From assembly GCA_963921425.1 (NCBI GenBank), contig OY992833.1, forward strand, positions 7,289,228 to 7,353,227: a stretch of DNA of 64,000 nt, read 5' to 3'. This DNA is from Dryas octopetala. Its lineage: Eukaryota; Streptophyta; Magnoliopsida; Rosales; Rosaceae. The notes beneath the pieces are model-generated. The model saw only the letters and a list, made by a program, of their open reading frames with translations, was not told the origin of the DNA and did no database searches. A program made the position numbers and the translations under genes. Shown one piece after another: positions 1 through 11,528 of this stretch (its first letter is position 1; every line of letters starts with the position of its first letter).

Positions 1-594
1 AGAATGAAATGTACTTTAAACTATAAAATGGGGCTTCTGCACAACACTTCTCACTCTTTTCTTTTCTTTTCTTTTCTTTTTGATCAGACAAGTCCTTTTT
101 TTTTTTTTTTATCTTACTAAAACTTGGTAGCTATTTTCAAAGAAAGTTGGTAGATCAATCCGGATACCCCTGATGAGAGCTTTCACACTAGTCAAGAAGA
201 TTTATTCCCTCTTCAACTTTTCACCAAACACAAAATGGTAAGAATAACATCACCCAAAGATTACACAATGTGTTTAGAGGGACTATGCTCTCACAAAACA
301 CATGAAAAGGATCATAAGAAGAAAGTATCCATGCAATGTGAAGGCACAATAAAGTTTTGTCTTAAGAGGAAAGATGGGTTCCTTCTAATGACTTTAACAA
401 GTAATTCATTTCATTATCAACGAAAGAATTGAACGTAATGCACTAACAAAGACATAATGTATGATATGCATGATATGTTTTTTTTTTTTAAATAAAATAA
501 AAACAAAAGAAAGAACAATGCATGATATGCATCAATGCAACTATGTTACATGATTCACACAATGCAAAACAAAGGCAAGGGAATCAGAGGAGCA
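1..594 (-). other. 3' untranslated part of the copia element, with pyrimidine tract
   Basis: This is the stretch downstream (on the minus strand) of the copia polyprotein stop. No convincing gene is present; the short ORF at 235-432 has no recognisable family. Positions 43-82 and 98-110 are long pyrimidine runs, so they are purine runs in the sense of the element. This resembles the polypurine tracts that precede the 3' LTR in Sirevirus-like copia elements. If so, the 3' LTR would begin at or below position 42 and is mostly outside the window. A second T-rich run lies at 479-489. Confidence 0.4.
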
Positions 595-1562
595 TCAGTC
601 AATCGTACAAACTCCAATCGACTTCTTAAGAGACTTAAATCTAAGATTGTCAAGAGGTTTTGTAAACAAGTCTGCAAGTTGATGCTCAGAAGCGACAAAC
701 TCAATGGTTAAGACATTTTGCTCTACAAGATCATAAATGTAATGGTGACGAATGTCAATGTGTTCAGTGCGTGAGTGCTAAACAGGATTTTTAGCAATAT
801 TAATAGCACTTGTGTTATCACAATACACAGGCATAAAACCATGTTTGACACCATAATCAAAAAGCATTTGTTTCATCCAAACCAACTGAGTACAACAACT
901 ACCAGCATAATATATTCAGCCTCGGTAATAGACAAGGAAACACAATTTTGTTTCTTGCTATGCCAAGACACCAGATTATTACCTACATAAAAGTAACCAC
1001 CTGAGGGGCTCTTACGATCATCAACATTACCTACCCAATCTGCATCAGAATACCTTGCAACCTCAACATTAGTGTTATACGAATACCATATACCATAATC
1101 TAGAGTCTTATTCACATAACGGATTATCTGTTTCACAGAATCTTTATGTGACTCTATAATCTGACTGAAATCTTGCACGAACTCCAACACTATAAGAATT
1201 ATATGGCCTAGTTGCAATGCATAAGTAAAGCAAACTCCTTATCATGCTTTGATACTGTCTGATCAACTTTCTTACCCATAAGGTCTCTATTGATCTTGGC
1301 AGTAGTGGCCATAGGATTGATGACATCTCTGGTAGTCTCAAAATCAAACTTTTTTCCTAAGCTCCTTTGCATATTTGGATTGGGAAATAAAAATTCCCCC
1401 TTCCATCTGTCTAATCTGAAGACCTAAAAAATGATTCAGCTTACCAACCATGCTCATCTCGAATTCACTACTCATGACAGTTGTAAACTCCTTAACATGC
1501 TTATCACATGTAGACCTAAAGACAATGTCATCAACATAGATTTGAGCAATGACTAGATCATG
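595..1562 (-). pseudogene. Ty1/copia pol, C-terminal part: RT with YVDD box, then RNase H
   Basis: Reading leftwards, the frame gives the RT catalytic motif IYVDDIVF (YVDD codons at about 1527-1538), then an RNase H segment with SDADWVG and SITEAEY (near 890-1060). It ends with the typical copia tail QLADLFTKPLD and a stop at 595-597. These motifs are diagnostic of copia polyproteins, which copy element RNA into DNA in virus-like particles. The frame is broken near 1180-1215 and again near 780-880 by stops or shifts, so it is not functional. It continues the gene at 7260 and was split from it by the insertion at 1568-7254, about 12 codons before YVDD. Confidence 0.9.
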
Positions 1563-1904
1563 CCCAATGTAACGACCTGACCCAAATTTTCACTAGAAAT
1601 TTAAATTTTTATTTAATTATGTTTTTAAGAGATTTAAAATAATAATAATAATAAATAAATAAATAAATAATGATGTTGAATTGTATTTGGAAAATAAAAA
1701 GGGGTTTTGATTTAAATTTTTTAACTTTTGTTTTAATTTGGGATTGACCCAAAAGTTGACTTTTAAAACTAATGGACTTTCGATTTTGACTTTGGGTCCG
1801 TTGGAAAGGTTTCGATCCCACGATTTCATAGACACGTAGCACGCTTCGATCCGAGTTACGGTTTGGAAGATATGGGCGTTTGAAGCGAGGGGCAATTTAG
1901 TAAA

Positions 1905-1997
1905 ATGGACAAATTGGGTTTAAAAATCAGATTTTTTTTAGAACTTTCTCTCTCTCTCTCTAGAACCTTCTCTCTCCCTTTCTATTTCTCACCCCCG

Positions 1998-2035
<38 letters not shown>

Positions 2036-2459
2036 TCCTCTCCCCTGCGCCCACCAGCCCCAGCCACCCCACTCACCATCACCGGCCACCCCTGGCCAGC
2101 CCCTAGCTCCGGCGAACATCCCCAGGCGCCGACCACCCCCCGAGCCTACACTCTCTCTCTCCCTCTCCCAGACCCACTTCTCTCTCCTCTGCGCGCGGCC
2201 AACCCAGCCAACCCAGCCACTTTCGGCAGCTTTTCCATCGACCCCGACCACTGGAGACCTCCCCCGTCGGCCGATCAGCTCAGCCCGGCTCTCCTCCAGC
2301 CAACCCAGCCACCCCCTGCGCGCGGTTGCTGACAGAAGAGCTCCACTGGCCGCCGGCTTCTCTCCCTTCTCCGACCAGTTTTCCGACGCCAATCACCTCA
2401 TTCCTAGGTGGGTTTCGTTCCTCTTTCTTTGGGTTTTCATTCTCTTAAGCATAGGTTGA
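1905..2459 (+). other. GC-rich leader ORF inside LTR A1 (184 codons)
   Basis: This Ser/Pro/Arg-rich ORF spans the CT microsatellite and the GC-rich leader of the LTR. Similar ORFs of 164, 153 and 153 codons exist in A2, A4 and A5 (minus strand), sharing words such as AAFPSTPTTGDLPRRPISS. The similarity follows from DNA similarity between LTR copies. The composition is that of a low-complexity leader, so I do not claim a protein. It overlaps the splice-donor-like site at 2408. Confidence 0.3.
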
Positions 2460-3588
2460 TTAATTTTGAGTAATTGGGAATTTGAAATTTTGGGAATTTT
2501 AGCCATTTCGGGATTTCTTTGGGTTTCTGGATTAGGGGCGATTATAGTTGTTATTTTGGGCAATTTTATCTCTAGGAAACCAAATGGATGTTTGGAAGTA
2601 AAGATTGAATAGATTCAAGAAGTTGGATTTGTAAGGATTGGAACCCATTTCGGGTTTGCTGAGGATTGGCCGAGTTTCAGAATATTTTTGGTGTGATTTT
2701 GGACAATCTCATGTGTAGGAAACCCGATATTGGATGTTAGATAAGAATGTATATGAAGATTGAGAAATTTTTGTATATTTAGTTAATTTTTGGGCTTGAA
2801 ACAGCCACCTTGGGCAGCAACCTTTATGATTTCGAAACCCCCACTGATATTCCATAATTTTAGAGTATTTATGATAATTGGTTGATTGGATTATCGTTAT
2901 TAGTTATAGTGATTGTGGTTAGGTTGAGCCGGGAAACCTTAGGGGCGTTTGTGGAAGTGTTATTGGTCAATTCGTGTAGATCGTAAACCAATCGCGTAGG
3001 AACGAAGTCGAGTGGGACGTTAGACTCCACACACACACTCTTTTTAAATGTCGTAGAACCGAGGCTAATCTATGGTTGAATTTATTTGCTTATTCCTAGT
3101 TTTATTTGAGTATGGATGAAGTTAGAATATGTTGGGATTTGGACTTGTTAAAAATGATTGTGATTTTCAAAGTTTACATTTCCATTAGTTTGATTAATGT
3201 CATTACTTTAAGTCTTATTAAATGATTTTTCATACGAGATTGACGAATTAATTTGGTTTTAAGAGTCGAGAGAGATATACGATTTCATACTTGATTAATA
3301 ATACAAGAGTTTATTGGAAATAAATCGTTTTCAAAGTTTTGAGTAAGCTTGGAGTTGATAGCAAAATGTGTAATGATTTTATTGTGATTCTTCATTTTTA
3401 AGAAATTATCTTGCGCGGCATTGAGATATTATGCATGGTTTTATGTATACTAAATTTATTTGAAATAATATACTTTGGCGTATTGATTTAAGTTTTGAAG
3501 GAAGGTTTCAATAATATTTTATTTCGATGAGAAAATGATTTTATGATTTGGGTATGAAAGATGGTTTTCAAACCACCCTTTGCAGTAC

Positions 3589-6194
3589 TGACAGGACCGC
3601 CCCCAGATTACACCCTGAAACCCGGAGAGGTCCTGCGGGAATCCAAATTCAAGGAAAATCCTACCGAAAATTCGGCAGAACCTCCCCTAAAAATGGACTA
3701 ACCCAGAAATTTTATACCTGTTAAAAAGCACTTCTATACAGCAACCACCTCTACCACAACCAAAATAGGGTCTCAGACCCAACAATTTCAAAGAAAAACC
3801 TTCTAAGAATTTTAAGTGTGATCATCAGAGCCACTATCCTAATATAAAGAATTTTTACAATAATATTAACTGGCGCCTACAGGGTCCGACTTGAGAGATG
3901 GATGTAACTGCCTCGACGTGTTTGGCTCGACCTCCACCAAAGCTATTACCTGGGGGACAATTTAAAACAAAACGAGATAAACCGTGAGACAAACTCAGTG
4001 AGTGGACGGATTAAAAAAAACGAAACATAAAATTTATTTATTCTTTTAGAAATCTTAAAATAAGAATCTCTAAGATTTCACAATCGTTCTTTGCAATCCC
4101 CCAACTTTAAAACCATTTCGCAAATCCATTTTTGAAAATCATCTCAAATAAACCTTGATATACTGAAAAAGCAATAAAACTTTTCAAGCTGAGAAATATC
4201 AACTCTGAACTGAAATTATCTTTGTAAGCTGATTTTCTCAAAACATTTATACTTAAAAGGCACACCATACTTATACCCGTACTGTAAACATTGTCCTGGC
4301 CATAATCCCGTGCACGGGCAGGCTCAAATCCTGGCCACAATCTCGTACGGAGGGTCGCTCCGCACGAGCAGGCTCACATCCTGGCCACAATCTCGTACGG
4401 AGGGTCGCTCCGCACGAGCAGGCTCGTATCCTGGCCACAATCCCGTGCATTTAACACAGGCAGGCTCGACCGGTCAACACGTGCATTTTTTAAATACTCT
4501 TTTCACAATTCCCTTTAACAACCCACTCATCAAACATATATCTTTCCTCAAATCACAATGTCTCACTCTTTTAAAGTCACTAGTCTAAAAGGATATCATT
4601 TGAAGAAACTTTAAATAACAATTCTCAACACAAATCCACCATTAAATAAATGAAATCATAGACATTTATAAACATAAACTTTTATAAAAATGAAGTCCAC
4701 TCACAGTATAAAATTCTTAGCTTCGAACCTCCAGCGGATCGTCTCGACCTACGGTCGTCTCACTATAAATAGAACCATATGGTATATCATTAATCTCGAC
4801 TCAACCACAATTAGGGTGTGTGTGTGTGAACGAACCTAACATCACGCCTCTTACATGTTCATCTCAACGATTCAATTACGTACTCGCCAAAAATCCCAAA
4901 TTAAACACTCCCTCCTTCCTCGAAAACTACTCGGTTCTACCCAAACTCAATCCGAATATAAAAACATAAATATAATATAGCCTACGCACAAAACCGCGAT
5001 TTATTTTAAGGTTAGTTTCGGTAACCGAAGAGCACCCAAACACTGACCAAAAGCAATCCGAACTTTACTTATTCTTCCACCCAAAAATCACCACAAAACT
5101 CAGCCAATCCTTAGCAAACCCGAAATGGGTTCCAACCCTTGCAAATCCAACTTCTCAATTCTACTCAAATCTTTAATTCCAAACATCCAATAGGTTTCCT
5201 AGAGATGAAATTTGTTAAAAAAAACCATCACTAATTAACAATGCCCAAATCAGAAACCCAAGGAAATTTGAAAAGGCCCTATAATCCAAAAATTTAAGTT
5301 TCTAAATCTAAGGTTTTTACACTACAAAACGAAAGGAAGTGAAAGCCCAATAGAAGAGGAAGAAAACTCACCTAAAATGGAGGTGATTGGCGCCGGAAAT
5401 TGGTCAGAATCCAACGAGACCAAGGGGAGCCAAGCTGCTGGTTTTCTGGGTTTCCTGTGCGCGCGGCTGGGCTAGCTGAAAGAGGGTCGACTGAGCTGAT
5501 CGGCCGACGTGGGAGGTCGCCGGTGGTCGGGGTTGATGGAAAAGCCGCCGAAAGTGACTGGGTAGCTGGGTTGGCCGCGCACAGAGAAAAGGGAGAGAGA
5601 GGGAACTCGGGGAGAGAGGAGGCCGGGGGAGTCGGCGCCTGGGGGGAAAGCTCGCCGGAGCCAGAGGTCAGGTCGGCGAGTGGCGGTCGACGGCGAGGTG
5701 AGTGGGGGTGGCTGGGGCTGGTGCGCGCAGGGGAGAGGGTGCGGGGGTGGAGTGAAGACAGGGAGAGAGAGAGTGCGGGGAGAGAGAGATATAAAGGAGA
5801 GAGAGAGTGTTCTAGAGAGAGAGAGAAGTTTCTAAAAAATCTGATTTTTAAACCCCAATTTGTCATTTTACGAAATTACCCCTCGCTTCAAACGCCCATA
5901 TCTTTCAAACTGTAACTCGGATCGAAGCGTGCTACGTGTCTATGTACTCGGGGGATCGAAACCTATCTAACGGACCCAAAGTCAAAGTCGAAAACCCATT
6001 TATTTTAAAAGTCAACTTTGGGTCAAGCTTAAATTGAAACAAAAAATAAATATTTAAATCAAAACCCTTTTTATTTTCCAAATAAATCTCAAAATCTTTA
6101 AAATACAATCCAACATCTTTTTATAAACCTCTTAAAAAAAAAATCATAATAAAAATTTTAAATTTCTAGTGAAAATTTGGGTTGGGTCGTTACA
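3589..6194 (-). mobile_element. Solo LTR A2 (3-kb group, minus orientation) nested in A1, TSD AGTAC
   Basis: On the plus strand it runs from TGACAGGACC to GGTCGTTACA, the reverse complement of the A1 termini. The 5-bp duplication is AGTAC (3584-3588 and 6195-6199). The empty site is visible in copy A6 at about 61247 (gcagtaccctcc), which confirms the insertion. Length is 2606 bp. It is closest to the LTRs of the 29060-36694 element but has a shorter hairpin array (about four units at 4293-4475 against seven). The leader is at 5400-5870 and the donor-like GTGAGT lies near 5366-5371. Confidence 0.9.
4293..4475. repeat. Palindromic tandem array in LTR A2, about four units
   Basis: Units of about 50 bp each begin CCTGGCCACAAT and contain an inverted repeat, CTCGTACGGAG paired with CTCCGCACGAG. 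The last unit has the variant CCCGTGCA. The same array has seven units in each LTR of the complete element, so copy number changes between insertions. Confidence 0.85.
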
Positions 6195-6221
6195 AGTACC
6201 CTCCGGATTTTCAGATACATA

Positions 6222-6510
6222 GGTCTTTGGGACCCATCACGGCACACATATAGGCTTTAGGCCGTGTATCGGGATGCTTTGCCATTTGGGGGCTGCTCTG
6301 CGTGCATGTATGACCAGGATTGCCTACACGTGCTGATTTTATTCGCATGTGTGTATGGCCAGGATATTGCCTGCACGTGCTGATTTTATTCACACGTGTG
6401 TATGGCCAGGATATTGCCTGCACGTGTTGGATTCATTCCACGCGTGTGTATGGCCAGGATATTGCCTGCCTGTGCGATGCAGGAATTCCGCACAGGTGTA
6501 TGGCCAAGTT
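6222..6510 (+). repeat. Leader hairpin plus palindromic array in LTR A1
   Basis: First comes a block with two inverted repeats: GGTCTTTGGGACC and CACGGC...GCCGTG around about 20 bp. It is also found in A3 (14901) and A6 (61271). Four to five units of about 45 bp follow, built on GTATGGCCAGGATATTGCCTG, with self-complementary pieces such as CACGTG, CACGCGTGTG and CTGTGCG...CGCACAG. The sequence differs from the array of A2/A4/A5 but holds the same position in the LTR. Confidence 0.8.
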
Positions 6511-7259
6511 ATTCAGGGTATATAGCATGGTGGAAAATGAAATTGGTATTTTCAAGAGTTTAAATATGGATTTTAAGTGAGAACTACGTTTCGAGTTTTA
6601 TAATGATTCGATTTTATTATTACTATGACTTTGTTATTTAGATGGGTGGCTTTTGAGAAATGAGTTTTGATTTATCTTTGCTTTGAGTCTCATTAGTTTT
6701 ATAACTCTCTTAAAGTTTGGAAATGATTTTAAACTGAGGGATTTCAAAGAGTGATGCGAGGTCTTAGAACTAAACGTATTTTTGAAGGATTTTCTGAAAC
6801 ATGAAGCTTACCTCAAATGTTCGTTTCTATTAAACTGTCCACTCACTGAGTTTGTCTCACGGTTTATCTCGTCTTGTTTTAAATTGTCCCCCAGATAGTA
6901 GCTTTGGTGGAGGTCGAGCCAATTACGTCGAGGCGGTTACATCCATATTCCTTCTCGGACCAGTAGGCGTCATTCTATTTTTCGGTGTAAAATTCTTTGT
7001 AATAGATTAGAAGCTCTGATAACCACTTAAAATATTTAGTTGGTTTCTCTGTGAAATTGTTGGGTCGGAGACCCTATTTGGTTGTGGTAGAGGTGGTTGA
7101 TGACTTAGAAGTGCTTTTTAACAGGTATTGAAATTTCTGGGTTAGTTCATTTTCAGGGGAGGTTCTGCCGAATTTTCGGTAGGATTTTCCTTGAATTTGG
7201 ATTCCCGCAGGACCTCTCCGGGTTTCAGGGTGGAATCCGGGGGCGGTCCTGTCACCCAA

Positions 7260-8560
7260 TCTTCTTTATAAACAAGATTTTGTCCACAGACCTTTTAACA
7301 TAACCCTTACCAAGCAAGTAGGAAGTTAACCTCTCATACCAAGCTCTAGGAACTTGTTTCAGACCATAAAGAGCTTTTATGAGTCTATAGACATGTTCTG
7401 GATGTTTATGATTTTCAAACCCTTTGGATTGTTCAACATACACTTCTTGTTGAAGAAAGCCATTTAGAAAGGCAGTCTTGATATCCATTGCTGTAATTTG
7501 AACTTGTAGTAACAAGCCAAAGCTAAGACCAATCTGACTGACTCCAACCTTGCAACAGGAGCGAAGGTTTCACCAAAGTCTATACCTTACATTTGAGTGT
7601 ATCCTTAAGCCACAAGCCTTGTTTCGAACCACTTCCCCAAATTCATCAGTCTTATTCTTGAAAATCCATTTAGTGCCAATCACATTCACATGAGATGGTC
7701 TTGACACTAGATACCACACATCATTCTTAATGAACTGATTCAAGTCTTCTTGCATAGCTAAAACCCAGTCACTATCAGTTAAGGCTTCTCATATGTTCTT
7801 GGGTTCTATCTTAGACACATGACACATGTGTGTGATCTCCTCCTCAACTTTTTTAGAACTCCTAGTGACCATTTTACCATCTAACTCACCAATGATGGCA
7901 ATGGCTGGATGATTCTTTTGAACCTTATAAGAGGGTCCTTTAGACACACTAAAACTGTCATGGACACTTGTCTCTTTATCTTCATCAACATTTGAGATGT
8001 CCTCCTTCTTAGACTCATCACCTACTTTCTCAAGAGGCAAGGAAGCAGTATGGTCATCTCCTATAACATGGGAGCTTGAGACATCATCAAACGAAACATT
8101 GATAGACTCTATGAATGTACCAGCTCTCTTATTGAAGACTCTATAAGCTCGATTATTCAAAGAATACTCAAGAAAGATGCCAACATCACTCCTAGATTCA
8201 AACTTATGCAACTCTTCTCTATCCCTTAGAATGTAGCATGTGCAACCAAACACCAAAAAGTACTTGACATTTGGTTTCCTGCCCTTGCAGAGTTCATAGG
8301 GCGTCTTATCAGTTCCATATCTAAGGTAAACTCTATTGACAATATAACACGCAGTGTTCGTTGCCTCAGCCCAAAAATGACTAACAAGATTCTTGCTATT
8401 CAACATAACTTTGGACATATTAAGTAAAATCCTATTCTTTCTTTCTACAATCTCATTTTGCTGAGGTGTACCTGCAGCGACATACTCTTTTACAATAAGT
8501 AGTAAACTGATTATTTTCACACTCACTACCATGATCACTTGTAATCCTAACAACTAAAGA
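7260..8560 (-). pseudogene. Ty1/copia integrase core and N-terminal RT
   Basis: On the minus strand the integrase segment shows the copia signature GTPQQNEIVERKNR (near 8430-8475), then FWAEATNTACYIVNR. It passes through a variable acidic linker into RT with IGTKWIFKNK (about 7660-7690), [15 protein letters not shown] (about 7430-7480) and LYGLKQ...W. These are the standard copia domains in the order integrase then RT. Stops and shifts occur near 7516-7600 and 7756-7790. The gene continues across the inserted LTR A1 into 595-1562. Confidence 0.88.
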
Positions 8561-9660
8561 AATTTTCATGCTTTTCTCATTTTAGATCCTAGCACAAATT
8601 GCACATAAATTTTCAAAAAACATTTGATTTATTATGCAAAAAAGCAACCCAAGTGAAATAAGAGAAATCATCAACCATAACAATTAAGCACATATCGTTT
8701 CTTTCTAATACTCAAAGTTTGCATATGACCCATCAAATCCATATGTACAAGCTCTAAAACTCTACATGTTGTCATAGCATTCAATTTTCTATGGGGACTT
8801 TTAACTTACTTACCTAGTCTACAAGGACCACAAAATACTTCATGCTTAGACTCCAACCTAGGCAATCCTTTCACAATTTCCTTTTTAGACATTTTTTTAA
8901 GTTCCCTAAAATTCATATGACCCAAACGTTGATGCTAAACAGTCAAAGAATCATCACAAGCTTTATTGCACACATCAAGAATAGAAGTATGACATGATTC
9001 AATACAATAGCAATTATCTCCAGATCTCACACCTGTCAAGACAGTTTTTCCATCAACAATAACAACACTGAATTTATCACGAGTAAAGCACACATGCAAT
9101 TTATCATCATCACAAATTTGACTAATGCTAATGATATTAGTCTTGAGATTTTCAACATATGCAACATTGTCAAGTTTAGAAATTCAAGGAGCAGAAATTG
9201 AACCTCTACCAAGAATCCTACACTTACTACCATTATCAAAAGTCACTGACCCACCATTCAAATCATTGGTAAAGAAAGTAAACAAACTTTTATCACCTGT
9301 CATGTATCTAGAGCAACCACTATCAAAATACCATACAACAGAATTATGAGCAGACAAAGCAGTAAGGACAACAAGACAAGTTTGATTTTCTTTCTTGATG
9401 TGCTTGCCTAACCTTAGACACACTAGTTTTGGGAGTAGAGAACATCTTTGAATACGGCTTACTTCACTCAATAAAACCTGAATTTGGCCTTGGAGAGTCA
9501 AATTTTTACTTCCTGCCTTAGGCACTTGTACACTCCTAGAATTTTTCCTAAGAAGATTACACCTTGGTCGAATGTGACCAACTCTACAATAGTTGTCGCA
9601 TGTGGGAATAAACCTACATTGAGAAACATGTTTATTCAAAGTAGTTTTCACATGGGAGAC
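8561..9660 (-). pseudogene. Ty1/copia protease and GAG-pre-integrase region
   Basis: WYFDSGCSRYMTGD (about 9300-9345) is the copia aspartic protease active-site context (D-S-G). A second zinc knuckle precedes it (FIPTCDNYCRVGHIRPRC, about 9560-9615), as is usual in Sirevirus-like elements. Leftwards lies the GAG-pre-integrase part, with H-RLGHMNF and CGPCRLGK-like HHCC residues (about 8810-8940). Several stops interrupt the frame. The enzyme would cut the element's own polyprotein. Confidence 0.82.
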
Positions 9661-10985
9661 TTCAAAATTTGGATTCTTAGCTTCATCAGAAGCTTTGACA
9701 AACTTAGTTACAAAACCAGAAGAACTGGGTTCAATGTTCTTGTATCCTAATCCCTTTTTATCACCTGAATTTTTCCCACACTTAACATCCGGTCAACCTT
9801 TTCAGCTCCTATTGTCAATTCCAAGATTCTTTTCTTAGCCAGTTCAAGTTCTAGCTCCAAACCCACTATTTTAGTTTCCAGGACAACAAGTCTTGCATGC
9901 TCATCATTGTTATTTTCAAAAGTATAAATTTTAGCCAGAAGTTGTTTCTTTTGAGAATTGCTCTCAGTCACAAAACTTTGATATTCTTGTTTCACAGTTA
10001 AGAATTCAAATTTTAAAACATCAAGTCTATCAGATAGAAAAACATTTTCCTTTTTTATTTTGAAAGACTGAGCATACAGAGATTTGAAGCTATCCTTCAA
10101 TTCATCAACATTAACATCATCACTCAAATCTAACTCTTCGTCTACATTCTCAGTATCACTCTCATCCTCATTTACTTTTACAACAAAATCATTGACACTT
10201 TCAGGTGCATCCTCATCAATAGACTGTGAAAAATCAGATTCGGACTCATAATCGCTCCAAGTCACATTCATCTTTGTTGGATTTAGCCAATTGCATCTTA
10301 GTATTTGCACAATCATAAGCAAAATGTTCATATCCCTTACAAGCAAAACATTGAGGACTCTTTTTATTGTTCCCTTTCTCAGATGACTTAGAAGACTTGT
10401 CATAAGATTTCTCTTTCTTAAACTCTTGACCACTAGATCTACCAATAAATTTCTTACTGACACTTGGCTGATTGACATTTGTCCTCTTTTAAAGTACTTT
10501 TTGAATTGTTTGGTGAATAGTGGCAAATCATGTTTAGTGACAAACTCAGAAGTTTTTGACTCTTAAGTAACATGGATAGACTCGTCAACAGAGCTCAAAG
10601 CAATGTTTTTCATTTTCTTTTGCTGTGGAAGGTTCATCTCAAAGGTTTTCAGATTTCCTACCAAGTCCTCAATTTTCAAGGTATTGAGATCTTTCGACTC
10701 TTTTATAGCAGTTACCTTTGCATGAAAGCGATCAAGCAAAGACCTAAGCACTTTCTTAACAACCCCAGCATGAATTGACAACTTCGCTTAATATAGCAAA
10801 GAATTCAGAAAAGGACTCATCATCCTTCATCTTGATATTCTCAAACTGAGTTATCAAATTCTGCAACTTAGACTCTTTAACTGATGAAGTTCCCTCATGG
10901 GTAACTTGAAGAATATCTCAAATTTGTTTGGAAGTCTGACAGTGAGACACATGTGTAAATTGATCATCTGAAAGAGAATTAAACA
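9661..10985 (-). pseudogene. Ty1/copia gag, central and C-terminal part
   Basis: The minus-strand frame has the end of a UBN2-like gag (about 10800-10980, with phrases like LITQFENIKMKDDESFSEFF). A CCHC-like knuckle, C-ACK-GYEHFAYDC (about 10300-10365), follows. Next come a very acidic stretch and a coiled-coil-like segment (about 9750-10150, heptads rich in L, E and K). This long coiled-coil gag resembles Sireviruses. The frame is broken at several points. Confidence 0.75.
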
Positions 10986-11017
10986 GGGCATTCATGCCCC
11001 TCTGATTGAAAGTACTA

Positions 11018-11345
11018 GCGACCGCTTCCTGATCTCAACCTTCCCCAGCTCCATTGCTTCTACTGGTGGCGGGCAGGCGAAGGGCCCAAAGGACTCTTCT
11101 TGGATGGTTGTCTTAATGCAACCGATATCATCAGCTTAACTTATTCGCTATTAGGTTGTTTCTTTCATTTGGTAGTGGATCTTGTTGTTAGACGAAGAGC
11201 GAAGTGGAGCAAGGAAATGAGATTAGTTACCCTGCGATATTCCTAAATAAGGCTACGAAATGTAGTGAGCGCTTCCCAGTTGTGGAGCGGGAAGGTAGCT
11301 CTTTCCCTGCTAGTGAGCAAAGAAAAGAAAAAAGGATCAACATCT
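11018..11345. other. Unexplained insert in copia gag; possibly organelle-derived
   Basis: The gag frame stops abruptly at about 11018. The next 330 bp are of different character: GC about 45 percent, no poly-A/T runs and no coding match to gag. The style recalls plant mitochondrial intergenic DNA, so a NUMT is my guess, not an identification. Gag-like sequence may resume after about 11400. No target duplication was found. Confidence 0.3.
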
Positions 11346-11528
11346 TAATGTGTATTTGAGGTTGAGGAGTGTCCACATAAGTTCGTTGAGGTGTCTACAC
11401 AGGTAGCTTTCACAGAGACCAAGGCCAGAACCTCCACCAGCCAACGTGTCAACTCGAATGATGTCCTTTCAGCAAGGTTCCACTCTTCTTGAGATTTGAG
11501 AACAATCACAGTTGTGGAGGAAGGTTTA

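Larger units (their letters stand above)
1568..7254 (+). mobile_element. Solo LTR A1 (3-kb group), TSD CCCAA, split by nested LTR A2
   Basis: The element starts TGTAACGACC and ends GGTCCTGTCA. It is flanked by the 5-bp duplication CCCAA (1563-1567 and 7255-7259), and removing it restores the copia reading frame. TG...CA ends and a 5-bp duplication fit an LTR-retrotransposon LTR. Without A2 (3589-6194) and its duplication it is about 3.08 kb, matching the 2.99-kb LTRs of the complete element at 29060-36694, so I call it a solo LTR. Order in sense: conserved block about 1800-1890, CT repeats 1940-2030, GC-rich leader to 2407, splice-donor-like GTGGGT at 2408, palindromic array 6300-6510, conserved 3' block 6900-7250. 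The mini-exon-like block of other copies is missing here, near 3085-3130. Confidence 0.88.
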
